Positions 18,487 through 26,657 of a stretch of 64,000 bases of DNA are shown here, one piece after another (position 1 is the first letter of the stretch; every line of letters starts with the position of its first letter). Made by a program: the position numbers and the translations under genes. Source of the stretch: Ornatilinea sp. (GTDB lineage: Bacteria > Chloroflexota > Anaerolineae > Anaerolineales > Anaerolineaceae); contig JAHDQE010000027.1 in assembly GCA_018433975.1 (NCBI GenBank), forward strand, positions 1 through 64,000, in the 5' to 3' direction. The notes beneath the pieces are model-generated. The model saw nothing but the letters and a program-made list of their open reading frames with translations. It searched no databases and was not told where the DNA came from.

Positions 18487-19155
18487 TCAGACTTCCACGG
18501 GGTGTCCCTCCATCCGCCATTTGTTAATTCCCCATTCCAGACGGCTGGCATCGAAATGATGTGAAACAAGCAGCTTGACCGCCTCGTCTGCCAACAGGCT
18601 GTAAAAATTACGGCAGTATACCACAATGGGCTCATCCAAAGAAAGCTCGCCCAGCCGGTTTTCCAGGTTTTCTAACGGGAATGAAATTGCTCCGGGGAGG
18701 TGCCCGGCCTGATACTCCGACTGGGGACGGACATCAACCAGCTGGACGTTTGTGTTGTTTTGCAGGTTTGCCAACTCATCGAAGGAGATCACTTTAATCG
18801 CCAGCCGCTCCCGTTCCAGGTTGTTTTTGATCCGGTCCATTTCCGCCAGATAATCTTCCGCTGTTCTTTGCACGGCTTCAAGCACTTCAATCAGGGAAGA
18901 ATCCTTTAGACGGTAGATCATCTCGTTTCGGTGGCGGCGCACGGACACCAGATGCGAATTTTTTAAATTCTGCAAATGCTGCGAGGTGTTTGCGATAGAC
19001 ATCCCGGTTTCGGTTGCCAGTTCTTCTACGGTATGTTCGCCTTGAGATAACAGATCCAAAAGCTCAAACCTTTTGGAACTGCCCAGCGCTTTACAAACCC
19101 GGCTGAATTGTTCGTAAACCTCTTCTGAATATTCGTGTTTTCTGGATAGTTTCAT
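18487..19155 (-). CDS. ArsR-family regulator fused to a rhodanese domain
   Basis: The first about 95 of 222 residues are an ArsR-type winged helix (ALGSSKRFELLDLLSQGEHT, ELATETGMSIANTSQHL, VSVRRHRNEMIYRL). The rest, from about 120, is a rhodanese domain with LVDVRPQSEYQAGHLPGA and the active loop VVYCRNFYSLLADEAV, whose Cys is the sulphur- or thiol-reactive residue. Proteins of this two-domain type are thought to sense reactive sulphur or oxidants through that Cys and control sulphur or redox genes. No target is obvious here: the gene stands alone between glnA and a hydrolase gene, and the sulphur link is from the family only. Confidence 0.87.
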   Translation of the reverse strand: MKLSRKHEYSEEVYEQFSRVCKALGSSKRFELLDLLSQGEHTVEELATETGMSIANTSQHLQNLKNSHLVSVRRHRNEMIYRLKDSSLIEVLEAVQRTAEDYLAEMDRIKNNLERERLAIKVISFDELANLQNNTNVQLVDVRPQSEYQAGHLPGAISFPLENLENRLGELSLDEPIVVYCRNFYSLLADEAVKLLVSHHFDASRLEWGINKWRMEGHPVEV

Positions 19156-19235
19156 TTTTTAGTATTCAGGCTCTTGAAAGGGATTGTTTTTATAGATCCC
19201 ATTATCCCTTAATTAATGGAAAAAGGATATGTTTT

Positions 19236-20075
19236 TTATTGGATTTGCTTTTTAGGATCAACAGCAATCGCCTGATATAGCTCGGGTCTTCTTTCGTTCC
19301 AAATATCCATTTCAAATTTTCCCGGAATAAATATTCGCCGGCCTCGGTGGGTGTTTGCCGGATGGATTTCGGCATAAAGAATTTCTTCTTGAGTATCGGA
19401 TCCCTGCGCTAATGTTTGTCCATCCGGATTGGCAATGATACTCTTTCCCAGATAAGTTTCTCCTCTCTCGGTGCCGGCCCAATTCGTGCCGATGACATAA
19501 ATATCATTTTCTGCCGCCCTGGCCCGCACAAACTCCGGGAACTGAGGATCTCCTGCCCCCCAGGCTGTTGGGAGGGCGATGACCTGAGTGCCCGCCAATC
19601 CATGCAGCCGTGCTGCTTCGGGGAAGAACACATCATAACAGATCATTAAACCGATCTTCCCGATGGGGGTGTCAAACAGCACCGGGAAAGCATTCCCGGC
19701 AGCTAAAAATCGGTCTACTCCTAAAAAGGGTAAGTGCGCCTTTCGGTAAGAACCAATCAGTCCACTGGGGCCGATGAGGATCGCCGAGTTGTAAAATTTT
19801 CCGTCAGCGCCTGCTTCAATAGAGCCGATGACGACGAAAAGGTTGAACTCGCGGCAATCCCTTTCAATTCTTTCGGTTTCCGGCCCGGGTATGGATATTG
19901 CGATTTGAGAAGCTTCTTCAAAACTTAAATCATACCCCGTGAGACAACATTCGGGAAAGACGGCGAGCTCAGTGCCTTTTTTTGCAGCTTCTTTCATGAG
20001 ATGCGAGATTTTCTGTAGATTTTTCTCCTTGTCGAGTAAGAAAGGTTGCATCTGGATTGCGGCAAAAATTGGCAT
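19236..20075 (-). CDS. Carbon-nitrogen hydrolase (nitrilase superfamily)
   Basis: The 279-residue protein contains the Glu-Lys-Cys catalytic triad of the nitrilase superfamily: Glu in AVFPECCLTGYD, Lys in YRKAHLPFLG and Cys in GLMICYDVFFPEAARL. These enzymes hydrolyse amides or nitriles. The subgroup (omega-amidase, N-carbamoyl hydrolase or similar) cannot be fixed by eye. The start is placed at ATG 20075 (MPIFAAIQMQPF), which matches family N-termini; the open frame extends 47 codons further upstream but that part is AT-rich promoter-like DNA. It is divergent from the glycine betaine transporter operon, and the shared 400-base region has promoters in both directions. Confidence 0.82.
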   Translation of the reverse strand: MPIFAAIQMQPFLLDKEKNLQKISHLMKEAAKKGTELAVFPECCLTGYDLSFEEASQIAISIPGPETERIERDCREFNLFVVIGSIEAGADGKFYNSAILIGPSGLIGSYRKAHLPFLGVDRFLAAGNAFPVLFDTPIGKIGLMICYDVFFPEAARLHGLAGTQVIALPTAWGAGDPQFPEFVRARAAENDIYVIGTNWAGTERGETYLGKSIIANPDGQTLAQGSDTQEEILYAEIHPANTHRGRRIFIPGKFEMDIWNERRPELYQAIAVDPKKQIQ

Positions 20076-20130
20076 GGTTGGTTTTCCCTTGGTTTGTTCG
20101 AAGTAAGTTTTGTTTATCAATAAATAAAGT

Positions 20131-20189
20131 AATCTATTGAATAGATTATAAAATATTCTATCACTAATTGTAATTTCCTGTGGTATAAT
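20131..20189. promoter_or_regulatory. Divergent promoters and an inverted repeat between the hydrolase gene and proV
   Basis: On the plus strand an extended -10 TGGTATAAT (20181-20189) faces proV. On the minus strand TATAAT (20150-20145) faces the hydrolase gene. The perfect inverted repeat AATCTAT-TGA-ATAGATT (20131-20147) overlaps the minus -10 and is a plausible operator. No clear -35 accompanies either. Confidence 0.5.
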
Positions 20190-20476
20190 TTCTTGTCGTT
20201 GTATCCTACAGATCACCTTTTGGGTTTCACTAAAATTTCTTACGGAAATTGCGAAACTGTTTAAGGCGACACATTGCCTGGAAACGGACGTTATAGAAAT
20301 TCATATCAGCGTCCTTTTGCGCAAACAATACAATCCGCGCAGCGGGGAATAAAACCCCGTCAGAACAGGCCATCGGATGTCTTGAAATTTGATTTGTAAA
20401 CAGACCTGGAAAAAATCTTTCCAAGGATATTTATGCGTTTGTCGAGCATTAAAAAATCCTGTTTTGGAGGTTGAAA
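20190..20476 (+). other. Leader of the proV operon
   Basis: This gene-free stretch follows the plus-strand promoter. It contains small stems, for example AATTTC/GAAATT around 20233-20250 and a GGGG/CCCC hairpin near 20341-20358, and ends in GGAGG (20466-20470), the ribosome site of proV. No known riboswitch was recognised. Confidence 0.4.
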
Positions 20477-21679
20477 TTGGCTTTAATTGAAATTAATAAT
20501 CTTTATAAAATTTTTGGACCCAGACCCAGAGAAATTCTCTCTTCTTTAAAAAGTGGGAAAACAAAAGAAGAAATTCTCAAAAAGACCAGACACACCATTG
20601 CTTTGCAGGATATCAATTTAGAAGTTGAAGAAGGGGAGACTTTTGTGGTAATGGGCCTCTCAGGCAGTGGTAAATCCACCCTGGTTCGCTGCTTGAACCG
20701 TCTGATTGAACCCACTGCAGGCGAAATCAAATTTCGCGACAGGGATGTCCTCCAGTTTTCGGAAGAAGAGTTGTTGGATTACCGCCGCAATACGATGACC
20801 ATGGTCTTCCAGCGCTTTGGACTCCTTCCTCACCGGACGATACTGGAAAATGTGGCGTTTGGACTGGAAATTCGGGGCGTTGATAAAGTTTCCCGTAATG
20901 AAAAAGCTATGATATGGGTCGAAAAAGTAGGCTTGAAGGGTTATGAGAACAGCCGCACCGGCGAACTGAGTGGTGGGATGCAGCAGCGTGTTGGGCTGGC
21001 GCGTGCGCTTTGCAACGATCCGGAAGTGTTGTTGATGGACGAACCTTTCAGCGCGTTGGACCCTCTCATTCGGCGCGAAATGCAGAATGAGCTGATTGAT
21101 CTGGAAGGCGATCTGAATAAAACCATTATTTTTATCACCCATGATCTGGATGAAGCGCTGCGGCTTGGGGATCGTATTGCCATCCTCAAAGATGGGAGAG
21201 TGGTTCAGGTGGGGACTCCTGAGGAAATCCTTGAAAATCCGGCCAATGAATATGTCCAGGATTTTACCCGGGACGTCAACCGCAGCCGGGTGTTGACAGC
21301 GGCAAATGCCATGGTGGATCCTTATTCGGTGATTTCCGACCGGAGCGGCCCCAAGGTGGCTTTGGAAATCATGCGTAAAGAGGGGCATTCAAGCATTTTT
21401 ATCGTAGATCGTAAAGGCCGTTTGCGCGGGTTGTTAACCGTAGAGGATGCCATGGAAGCCGGCCGGAACAATATTAAATTGTTGAGTGAAATTGGGCTTA
21501 AGGAGGTCTACACAACGACTCCGGATACCACTTTAGATGAGCTCATCCCGATTCTGGCGGATATGAAATGGCCGGTTGCAGTACTGGGCCCGGAAAACCG
21601 GCTGCTGGGGATCATTCCACGAGTAGCAATTCTTTCTGCCCTTTCCGGACAGGCCAATGGCGATTTTCCGGAAAATTAA
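20477..21679 (+). CDS. proV: Glycine betaine/proline ABC transporter, ATP-binding protein
   Basis: Energises uptake of glycine betaine or a similar osmoprotectant. About 400 residues: an N-terminal region typical of ProV/OpuAA (LYKIFG, then a helical insert before the core), Walker A GLSGSGKST, Q-loop VFQRFGLLPH, signature LSGGMQQRVGLARAL, Walker B VLLMDEPFSALDP, H-loop ITHD, and two CBS domains in the last 120 residues, which in relatives gate transport by ionic strength. The start is taken as TTG 20477: GGAGG lies six bases before it, while another TTG at 20471 would touch the ribosome site and no ATG fits. proX and proW follow in that order. Confidence 0.92.
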   Translation: MALIEINNLYKIFGPRPREILSSLKSGKTKEEILKKTRHTIALQDINLEVEEGETFVVMGLSGSGKSTLVRCLNRLIEPTAGEIKFRDRDVLQFSEEELLDYRRNTMTMVFQRFGLLPHRTILENVAFGLEIRGVDKVSRNEKAMIWVEKVGLKGYENSRTGELSGGMQQRVGLARALCNDPEVLLMDEPFSALDPLIRREMQNELIDLEGDLNKTIIFITHDLDEALRLGDRIAILKDGRVVQVGTPEEILENPANEYVQDFTRDVNRSRVLTAANAMVDPYSVISDRSGPKVALEIMRKEGHSSIFIVDRKGRLRGLLTVEDAMEAGRNNIKLLSEIGLKEVYTTTPDTTLDELIPILADMKWPVAVLGPENRLLGIIPRVAILSALSGQANGDFPEN

Positions 21680-21763
21680 TGGGCTGCATCATCGTTTAAT
21701 TTCAAATCGATAGGCCAGGGTGTTTATTGATTTGTCTCAAAATTTTACCCGAGGAGAAGATTT

Positions 21764-22864
21764 ATGTTATCGAAAAAGATGTATTTAATAACTGTGATAG
21801 TGATCCTGCTTTCGCTTATGCTCGGAGCCTGCCAGCCTGCTCCAGGTGCTTCAACCGAAGCCGAGTCTGGCGTTGAAACCGAGGCACCGAAAGCGCCGAT
21901 TAAATTCTCGGACACATCGTTTCAAACTTTATGGATTAACAATGCCATTGCTAAATTTATCATTGAAAATGGTTATGGCTATCCCGTTGAGATTATCGAA
22001 ATGACCACAGCGGTCTTTCAGCAATCTTTGGCAAATGGGGACACGGATGTACACATGGAACTGTGGCGTGCCAATCTCATGGACTGGTATAACGAGGTAA
22101 CCGCTTCAGGCGATGTTATCGACCTGGGAGATACCTATGAAAAATCCACCCAGGGCTTTTATGTGCCGCGTTATGTGATTGAAGGGGATCCCGATCGCGG
22201 CATTGAGCCGATGGCGCCTGATCTGAAAACGGTTTATGATCTTGCGAAATACAAAGACTTGTTCCAGGATCCCGAAGACCCGGAAAAAGGTCTGTTGATC
22301 AACTGTATTACCGGTTGGCAGTGCGCCTCCGTAAATCGGGCTAAAATGCATGCTTATGGGTTGGATGAAGACTATAACATTCTGGATCCCGGCGCTTCAG
22401 CAGCTCTCGATGCCGCTATTGCAGGCGCGTATGAAAAAGGGAATCCGGTTCTGGCTTATTACTGGGAACCCACCTGGCTTTTAGGGGTTTACGATATGGT
22501 TCAAATTGAAGAGCCGGAATACAATGATGCCTGTTGGGAAGAGGTTTCAGCATTTGTCAACGACACCATCACGCTGGATGAAGTGACTGAAAATGCCGGT
22601 TGTGCGTATGAAACACTGGCTATTCATAAAGGCATTAATAAAGGCCTGAAGGAGCGCGCTCCGGAAGTTGTCGAATTCCTTGAAAAAATGAATGTCGGAA
22701 CCGATCCGCTCAATAAGACAGCTGCTTATATGTCCACCAATGAGGTGGAGGCAGATGAAGCGGCTCTGTGGTTCCTGGAAAATTACTCCGACCGGTGGCA
22801 TCAGTGGGTGCCGGCGGATGTGGCAGAAAAGGTTGACACAGCATTGGCTGAAGCGCAGCAGTAA
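21764..22864 (+). CDS. proX: Glycine betaine ABC transporter, substrate-binding lipoprotein
   Basis: The extracytoplasmic receptor of the importer. The 366 residues start with a lipoprotein signal (lipobox LMLGAC, Cys about 23) and a short acidic linker, followed by an OpuAC-type binding domain. It includes SDTSFQTLWINNAIAKF, MTTAVFQQSLANGDTDVHME and the aromatic-rich YYWEPTWLL, the kind of Trp/Tyr cage that holds the trimethylammonium group. ATG 21764 follows GAGGAGAAG. The gene sits between proV and proW, and a strong hairpin follows it, consistent with the higher expression usual for binding proteins. Confidence 0.92.
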   Translation: MLSKKMYLITVIVILLSLMLGACQPAPGASTEAESGVETEAPKAPIKFSDTSFQTLWINNAIAKFIIENGYGYPVEIIEMTTAVFQQSLANGDTDVHMELWRANLMDWYNEVTASGDVIDLGDTYEKSTQGFYVPRYVIEGDPDRGIEPMAPDLKTVYDLAKYKDLFQDPEDPEKGLLINCITGWQCASVNRAKMHAYGLDEDYNILDPGASAALDAAIAGAYEKGNPVLAYYWEPTWLLGVYDMVQIEEPEYNDACWEEVSAFVNDTITLDEVTENAGCAYETLAIHKGINKGLKERAPEVVEFLEKMNVGTDPLNKTAAYMSTNEVEADEAALWFLENYSDRWHQWVPADVAEKVDTALAEAQQ

Positions 22865-22894
22865 ACCGGCGCTCTGGCTGAATAAAGAATGAAA

Positions 22895-22931
22895 CAGAGG
22901 CGCCCGGGTGGTATTCTGCCGGGCGTCTCTG
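22895..22931 (+). terminator. Intercistronic hairpin between proX and proW
   Basis: CAGAGGCGCCCGG (22895-22907) pairs with CCGGGCGTCTCTG (22919-22931), 13 positions with one G-U pair. No T run follows. Within an operon such a stem usually protects the 3' end of the binding-protein message or causes partial termination rather than a full stop. Confidence 0.65.
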
Positions 22932-22953
22932 AATTGGATTGAGGTGATGATTG

Positions 22954-23820
22954 ATGTTTTGGGAATTTCCTGAATTTATATATATTCCATTAGGAGATTG
23001 GATTGACGCGTTTGTTAAATGGTTGACGGTTGAGGGAGAAGGTTTTTTTGATGGATTGAGCAAGATCCTGCTGGCTCCCATGCTTTTTACCGAACGCATT
23101 TTGTTGTGGCTTCCCTGGTTTGTTATTATTCTTCTTTTTGCGTTGGCTGCCTGGCGGCTGCGGGGCTGGAAAATCAGCCTGGGCGTTATTTCGGGATTGA
23201 TGTTTATTGGATTGATCGGTTTGTGGGATCTGTCGATGAAAACACTGGCGATTGTCATTGCGTCAACTTTTCTGGCTATATTGGTTGGTATTCCGCTGGG
23301 GATTTTGATGGCTAAAAATGATCGCGTCAAAAGCATTATCCATCCAATTCTGGATATGATGCAGACCATGCCCAGTTTTGTGTATTTGATCCCGGCTTTG
23401 ATGCTTTTCGGGTTGGGGAAAGTCCCCGCGCTGCTTTCTACGTTTATTTATGCGGTCCCGCCGGTGATGCGTTTGACCAACCTGGGGATTCGCCAGGTTC
23501 CGGAAGATGTAATTGAAGCTTCAAAGGCGTTTGGCGCGACATCCTGGCAGTTGTTGAGGAAAGTGCAGTTTACCCTGGCGATGCCGACCATTATGACGGG
23601 TGTTAATCAAACCATTATGATGGCACTTGCCATGGTTGTGATTGCCTCCATGATTGGATCGGGGGGATTGGGAACGGAAGTGCTGAACGGCATATCCAGA
23701 TTGGATGTAGGGCGCGGTTTTAATGGTGGAATTAGCATCGTTATTCTGGCGATCATCATTGACCGTCTCACGCAGGGGCTGGGGCAAACTCCTGAAGGTC
23801 AGTCCGGAACGGACGCCTGA
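22954..23820 (+). CDS. proW: Glycine betaine ABC transporter, permease
   Basis: The membrane channel of the importer, about 288 residues with roughly six membrane segments. It has the binding-protein-dependent transport (MetI-like) core: LAIVIASTFLAILVGIPLGI, MMQTMPSFVYLIPALMLFG and the EAA loop VPEDVIEASKAFGATSWQLL that contacts ProV. ATG 22954 is preferred because GAGGTGA lies about seven bases upstream; TTG 22951 is the alternative. A strong terminator closes the operon at 23839. Confidence 0.92.
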   Translation: MFWEFPEFIYIPLGDWIDAFVKWLTVEGEGFFDGLSKILLAPMLFTERILLWLPWFVIILLFALAAWRLRGWKISLGVISGLMFIGLIGLWDLSMKTLAIVIASTFLAILVGIPLGILMAKNDRVKSIIHPILDMMQTMPSFVYLIPALMLFGLGKVPALLSTFIYAVPPVMRLTNLGIRQVPEDVIEASKAFGATSWQLLRKVQFTLAMPTIMTGVNQTIMMALAMVVIASMIGSGGLGTEVLNGISRLDVGRGFNGGISIVILAIIIDRLTQGLGQTPEGQSGTDA

Positions 23821-23838
23821 TCCATTATTTTTTGCAAT

Positions 23839-23880
23839 AAACCCAAAAATAAGTATATTAAATACTTGTTTTTGGGTTTT
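23839..23880. terminator. Long terminator after proW
   Basis: An 18-base arm at 23839-23856 pairs with 23862-23879 with one G-U pair. The outer part is AAACCCAAAAA/TTTTTGGGTTT, so both strands have suitable A and T tracts. Confidence 0.85.
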
Positions 23881-23942
23881 AATGTGTGATAAGTATATTT
23901 AATTGTAATATTTCTGCAATTCCTTCTGCAATAAATTGGGGG

Positions 23943-23988
23943 TTGACTTTCGATAAGAAATTTTGTATGATGGAAGTGTTCAGAACAC
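23943..23988 (+). promoter_or_regulatory. Promoter and palindromic operator of the GntR gene
   Basis: TTGACT (23943-23948) and TATGAT (23966-23971) are exactly 17 bases apart. Just after the -10 lies the perfect palindrome GTGTTC-A-GAACAC (23976-23988), at about the transcription start. This placement suggests autorepression by the regulator encoded at 24022. Confidence 0.7.
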
Positions 23989-24021
23989 CTGATGACATGA
24001 TAAATTCCAAGGTATTCTCAA

Positions 24022-24744
24022 ATGACAAAAACTCCCATAAAACCTGTACATCGCCGACAAATTTCTTCGGCAACAATTGACCGATTGCTTTCAATGATAA
24101 GTGATGGATATTGGCTTCCCGGTGAACAGCTGCCTCCGCAGCGAGAGCTTGCTAAATCACTGGGGGTAGGAATGTCTACTTTGCGAGAAGCGCTCCAATC
24201 CCTGCAGATGATGGGGCTATTAGAGATGCGTCATGGAGAAGGCACTTTTATAACGAATCGGCCCTATGATACTTATGAAAAGCTGCTCGATCTTTCGTTA
24301 ACCTTGGGAGATTTGGATGTCGAGATGTTGTTTGAGGCCAGGGGAATTTTGGAAAGCGGGTTTGCGTATCACGCAGCAACTCGAGCATCGGAAGATCAAA
24401 TTAATACGTTGTTCGAAATTCTCAAAAAGGAAGAACAATGCATAGACGCCGGGCAAGCGGAATGTTGTCATGACCTGGACCTTTCTTTTCATCAGATGAT
24501 TGCTGAAATGGCTCATAACAGCTTCTTACAACAAATTGACGGCACTTTGTTTAAGGCCCTGGATAAATTACTGAGAATTTTACCTCAAACAAAAAAGGGT
24601 TTGCGTTTGCACTGTGCAGTAGCAGAAGCCATCCGGGACCGGGACCCTTTCCGTGCATCTGAGTCCATGCATACATTGATTGAGGCGTCCGCCGCGCAAT
24701 ATGTTTCACTTATCAAATTAGATATGGTCGGCACCAAAGTATAA
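24022..24744 (+). CDS. GntR-family regulator, FadR/FCD type
   Basis: A 240-residue repressor or activator. The N-terminal winged helix (about 10-80) shows SDGYWLPGEQLPPQRELAKS, the recognition helix region MSTLREALQSLQMMGLLE and the wing HGEGTFI. The rest is an all-helical FCD ligand domain with the metal-ligand pattern (FEARGILESG, LDLSFHQMIAEMAHN, LHCAVAEAIRDRD). FCD regulators often sense carboxylates or other catabolic intermediates. It starts the plus-strand catabolic region and probably controls it, besides itself through the palindrome at 23976. The inducer is unknown. A terminator at 24764 separates it from the next gene. Confidence 0.9.
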   Translation: MTKTPIKPVHRRQISSATIDRLLSMISDGYWLPGEQLPPQRELAKSLGVGMSTLREALQSLQMMGLLEMRHGEGTFITNRPYDTYEKLLDLSLTLGDLDVEMLFEARGILESGFAYHAATRASEDQINTLFEILKKEEQCIDAGQAECCHDLDLSFHQMIAEMAHNSFLQQIDGTLFKALDKLLRILPQTKKGLRLHCAVAEAIRDRDPFRASESMHTLIEASAAQYVSLIKLDMVGTKV

Positions 24745-24763
24745 TCCCCGTTTTTGTTCTCTG

Positions 24764-24791
24764 CGCTTGATTTCCTTCAAGCGTTTTTTTT
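24764..24791 (+). terminator. Intrinsic terminator after the GntR gene
   Basis: CGCTTGA (24764-24770) pairs with TCAAGCG (24777-24783), followed by eight T (24784-24791). A textbook rho-independent terminator; it is read in the direction of the following dehydrogenase gene, which starts 26 bases later. Confidence 0.85.
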
Positions 24792-24816
24792 AAACTTAAT
24801 AGAAAAGGGATGAACT

Positions 24817-25776
24817 GTGAAAAAGGTATTGATCAACAAACCAATTCATCGAGATGCTATTTCCAGATTATCAGAAGAAGTAGAGGTTCTGACTCCTTTT
24901 AAGGCTTCTGCCGAGGAAATTTTGGAGATGCTGCCGGATGTGCAGGGCATGATCTTGTGTGCCGGGATGAAAATGCAGGCCGCTGAGATGGATCAGGCCA
25001 AATCGCTTGAGGTAATTGGAAGACATGGAGCCGGGTTGGACATTGTGGATATTAAGGAAGCCACAAAACGTTCCCTTCCGGTTGTGTTCACGCCATTTGG
25101 CCCTACCGAATCGACCGCGGAGCATGCGTTTTTATTGATGATGGCAGCAGCCCGCAAGCTTACTTTGCTGGACAGGGAAGTAAGGCACGGAAATTTCCAC
25201 ATCCGGGATCGTGTGGTAGGTCGTGAGCTTAAAGATGCAAAAGTGGGCGTGGTGGGCTTTGGTCACATCGGTCAGCGCTTTGCAGAAATGTGCCGTGCCG
25301 CGTTGAATATGGAAGTTTTCGCCTATGACCCGTTTGTCGACCGGGCTGTCGTTGAAGATTGGGGCGCGGTATATGCGGATGAGATGGTGGAAATGGCCGA
25401 AAAGGTAGATGTGATTTCCTTACACGTTCCATCTACAAAAGAAACGCATCATTTGATTAACGAAGCTGTTTTGAAAGCCTTGGGGCCCGAGGGCTTATTG
25501 GTGAATGCCTCCCGTGGGCCCGTGGTGGACGAAGCTGCACTCATACAGGCTTTGAAAGAAGGATGGATCGGCGGTGCAGGGTTGGATGTGTACGACCCCG
25601 AGCCTCCCAGTAACGATAACCCCTTGTTCGGATTGGAAAACACGGTTCTGACACCTCATTTAGCAAGTTTCACGGAAGAAGGCCGCCAGCGCATGGGGTT
25701 GATGGTTGCGGAAGATGTCCTTCGAGTACTTCGTGGCGAGAAACCCAAGTATCTGGCAAACCCGGAAGTTTTATAA
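24817..25776 (+). CDS. D-2-hydroxyacid dehydrogenase (phosphoglycerate dehydrogenase-like)
   Basis: NAD-dependent oxidoreductase acting on a 2-hydroxy acid or 2-oxo acid. 319 residues with the D-isomer dehydrogenase layout: substrate-domain halves at both ends and a central Rossmann domain with GVVGFGHIGQRFAEM. Catalytic residues lie in VNASRGPVVDEAAL (Arg), DVYDPEPP (Glu) and LTPHLASFT (His). The start is GTG 24817, with AAAGGGA upstream and no ATG in frame. It heads the catabolic run directly before an HpcH-type aldolase, so it may reduce the 2-oxo acid released by that aldolase. The resemblance to SerA alone does not imply serine synthesis. Confidence 0.85.
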   Translation: MKKVLINKPIHRDAISRLSEEVEVLTPFKASAEEILEMLPDVQGMILCAGMKMQAAEMDQAKSLEVIGRHGAGLDIVDIKEATKRSLPVVFTPFGPTESTAEHAFLLMMAAARKLTLLDREVRHGNFHIRDRVVGRELKDAKVGVVGFGHIGQRFAEMCRAALNMEVFAYDPFVDRAVVEDWGAVYADEMVEMAEKVDVISLHVPSTKETHHLINEAVLKALGPEGLLVNASRGPVVDEAALIQALKEGWIGGAGLDVYDPEPPSNDNPLFGLENTVLTPHLASFTEEGRQRMGLMVAEDVLRVLRGEKPKYLANPEVL

Positions 25777-25803
25777 ATTAAGTTCTTTAAGGAGAATGTT
25801 TAC

Positions 25804-26589
25804 ATGAAACAAAACCCATTACGTTTGAAACTGCAGGCTGGAGAATCGGTTTATGGAACAATGGCGCAGGATTCAAGGTCGCCAACCATTTCTTTGCTCA
25901 TGGAACAGGCCGGATGCGATTTTATGTTCTTCGATATGGAACATGGCCCCAACGATCTGGGTGTGGTTGCAGATATGGTCAAGGTCGCCAGGTTAACCCA
26001 GGTGGTTCCCCTGGTTCGGGTCCCCAACGATGAATATCACTTGATGGCAAGGGTCCTGGATGCCGGGGCGAGGGGAATCATGATCCCTCGGATTGAAACC
26101 CGCGAACAGGTAGAAAATATTGTGTCATGCACCCATTATCCGCCGGTGGGCGTTCGTGGCTGTTCCGTTCCCAAAGGACATAATGACTATCGCACCCAGA
26201 GCCTGTGGGAGTTTACCGAACAGGCCAACCTGGAAAATATGATCATCTTGCAAATTGAGCGCAAAAAAGCAATTGAGAACATTGAAGAATTGGTATCGGT
26301 AGAAGGTGTAGATGCGGTTGTGCTGGGCCCGAATGACCTGGCTTTGAGCATGGGCGTCCGGGAAAAAGATTACCTGTCTGTGCTTGAGCCTGCGATCCAG
26401 AAAGTGCTGGATGCGGCCAAGAAATATAACGTTCCTTGCGGTATCCATACCGGCAATCTGGACTGGCTGATTGAATGGAATCGGCGTGGTATGCAAATTA
26501 TTACGTTTTCCGATGATATTTCATTCTTACGCAGCGGTGCCGCAAATGGGATGAACAAACTGCGAGAAGCTGCAAAAGCAAATTCCTGA
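25804..26589 (+). CDS. HpcH/HpaI-family class II aldolase
   Basis: A metal-dependent aldolase that typically splits a 4-hydroxy-2-oxo acid into pyruvate (or a related oxo acid) and an aldehyde. The 261 residues keep the family marks: FDMEHGPND, the substrate Arg region RVPNDEYHLMARVLDAGA, GIMIPRIETREQVE (metal Glu), LQIERKKAIENIEEL and VLGPNDLALSMG (metal Asp). It starts 27 bases after the hydroxyacid dehydrogenase with a good ribosome site (AAGGAG) and is followed by an amidohydrolase. The natural substrate is not deducible; this family is promiscuous. Confidence 0.87.
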   Translation: MKQNPLRLKLQAGESVYGTMAQDSRSPTISLLMEQAGCDFMFFDMEHGPNDLGVVADMVKVARLTQVVPLVRVPNDEYHLMARVLDAGARGIMIPRIETREQVENIVSCTHYPPVGVRGCSVPKGHNDYRTQSLWEFTEQANLENMIILQIERKKAIENIEELVSVEGVDAVVLGPNDLALSMGVREKDYLSVLEPAIQKVLDAAKKYNVPCGIHTGNLDWLIEWNRRGMQIITFSDDISFLRSGAANGMNKLREAAKANS

Positions 26590-26657
26590 TCAGGCCTTTG
26601 GCTTGGGAACATAGGATTATATCCGGAATAGATTTTACGCGAGGAGATTACTGGAAA

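Noticed and set aside
20660..21388. 242-residue antisense frame opposite proV
   Set aside because: Covers the Walker A to CBS region of proV in reverse and has no independent features.
24817..25776. Assignment as serA for serine synthesis
   Set aside because: The protein lacks the C-terminal regulatory domain of many SerA proteins and sits in a catabolic run with an aldolase, so only the broad family name is supported.
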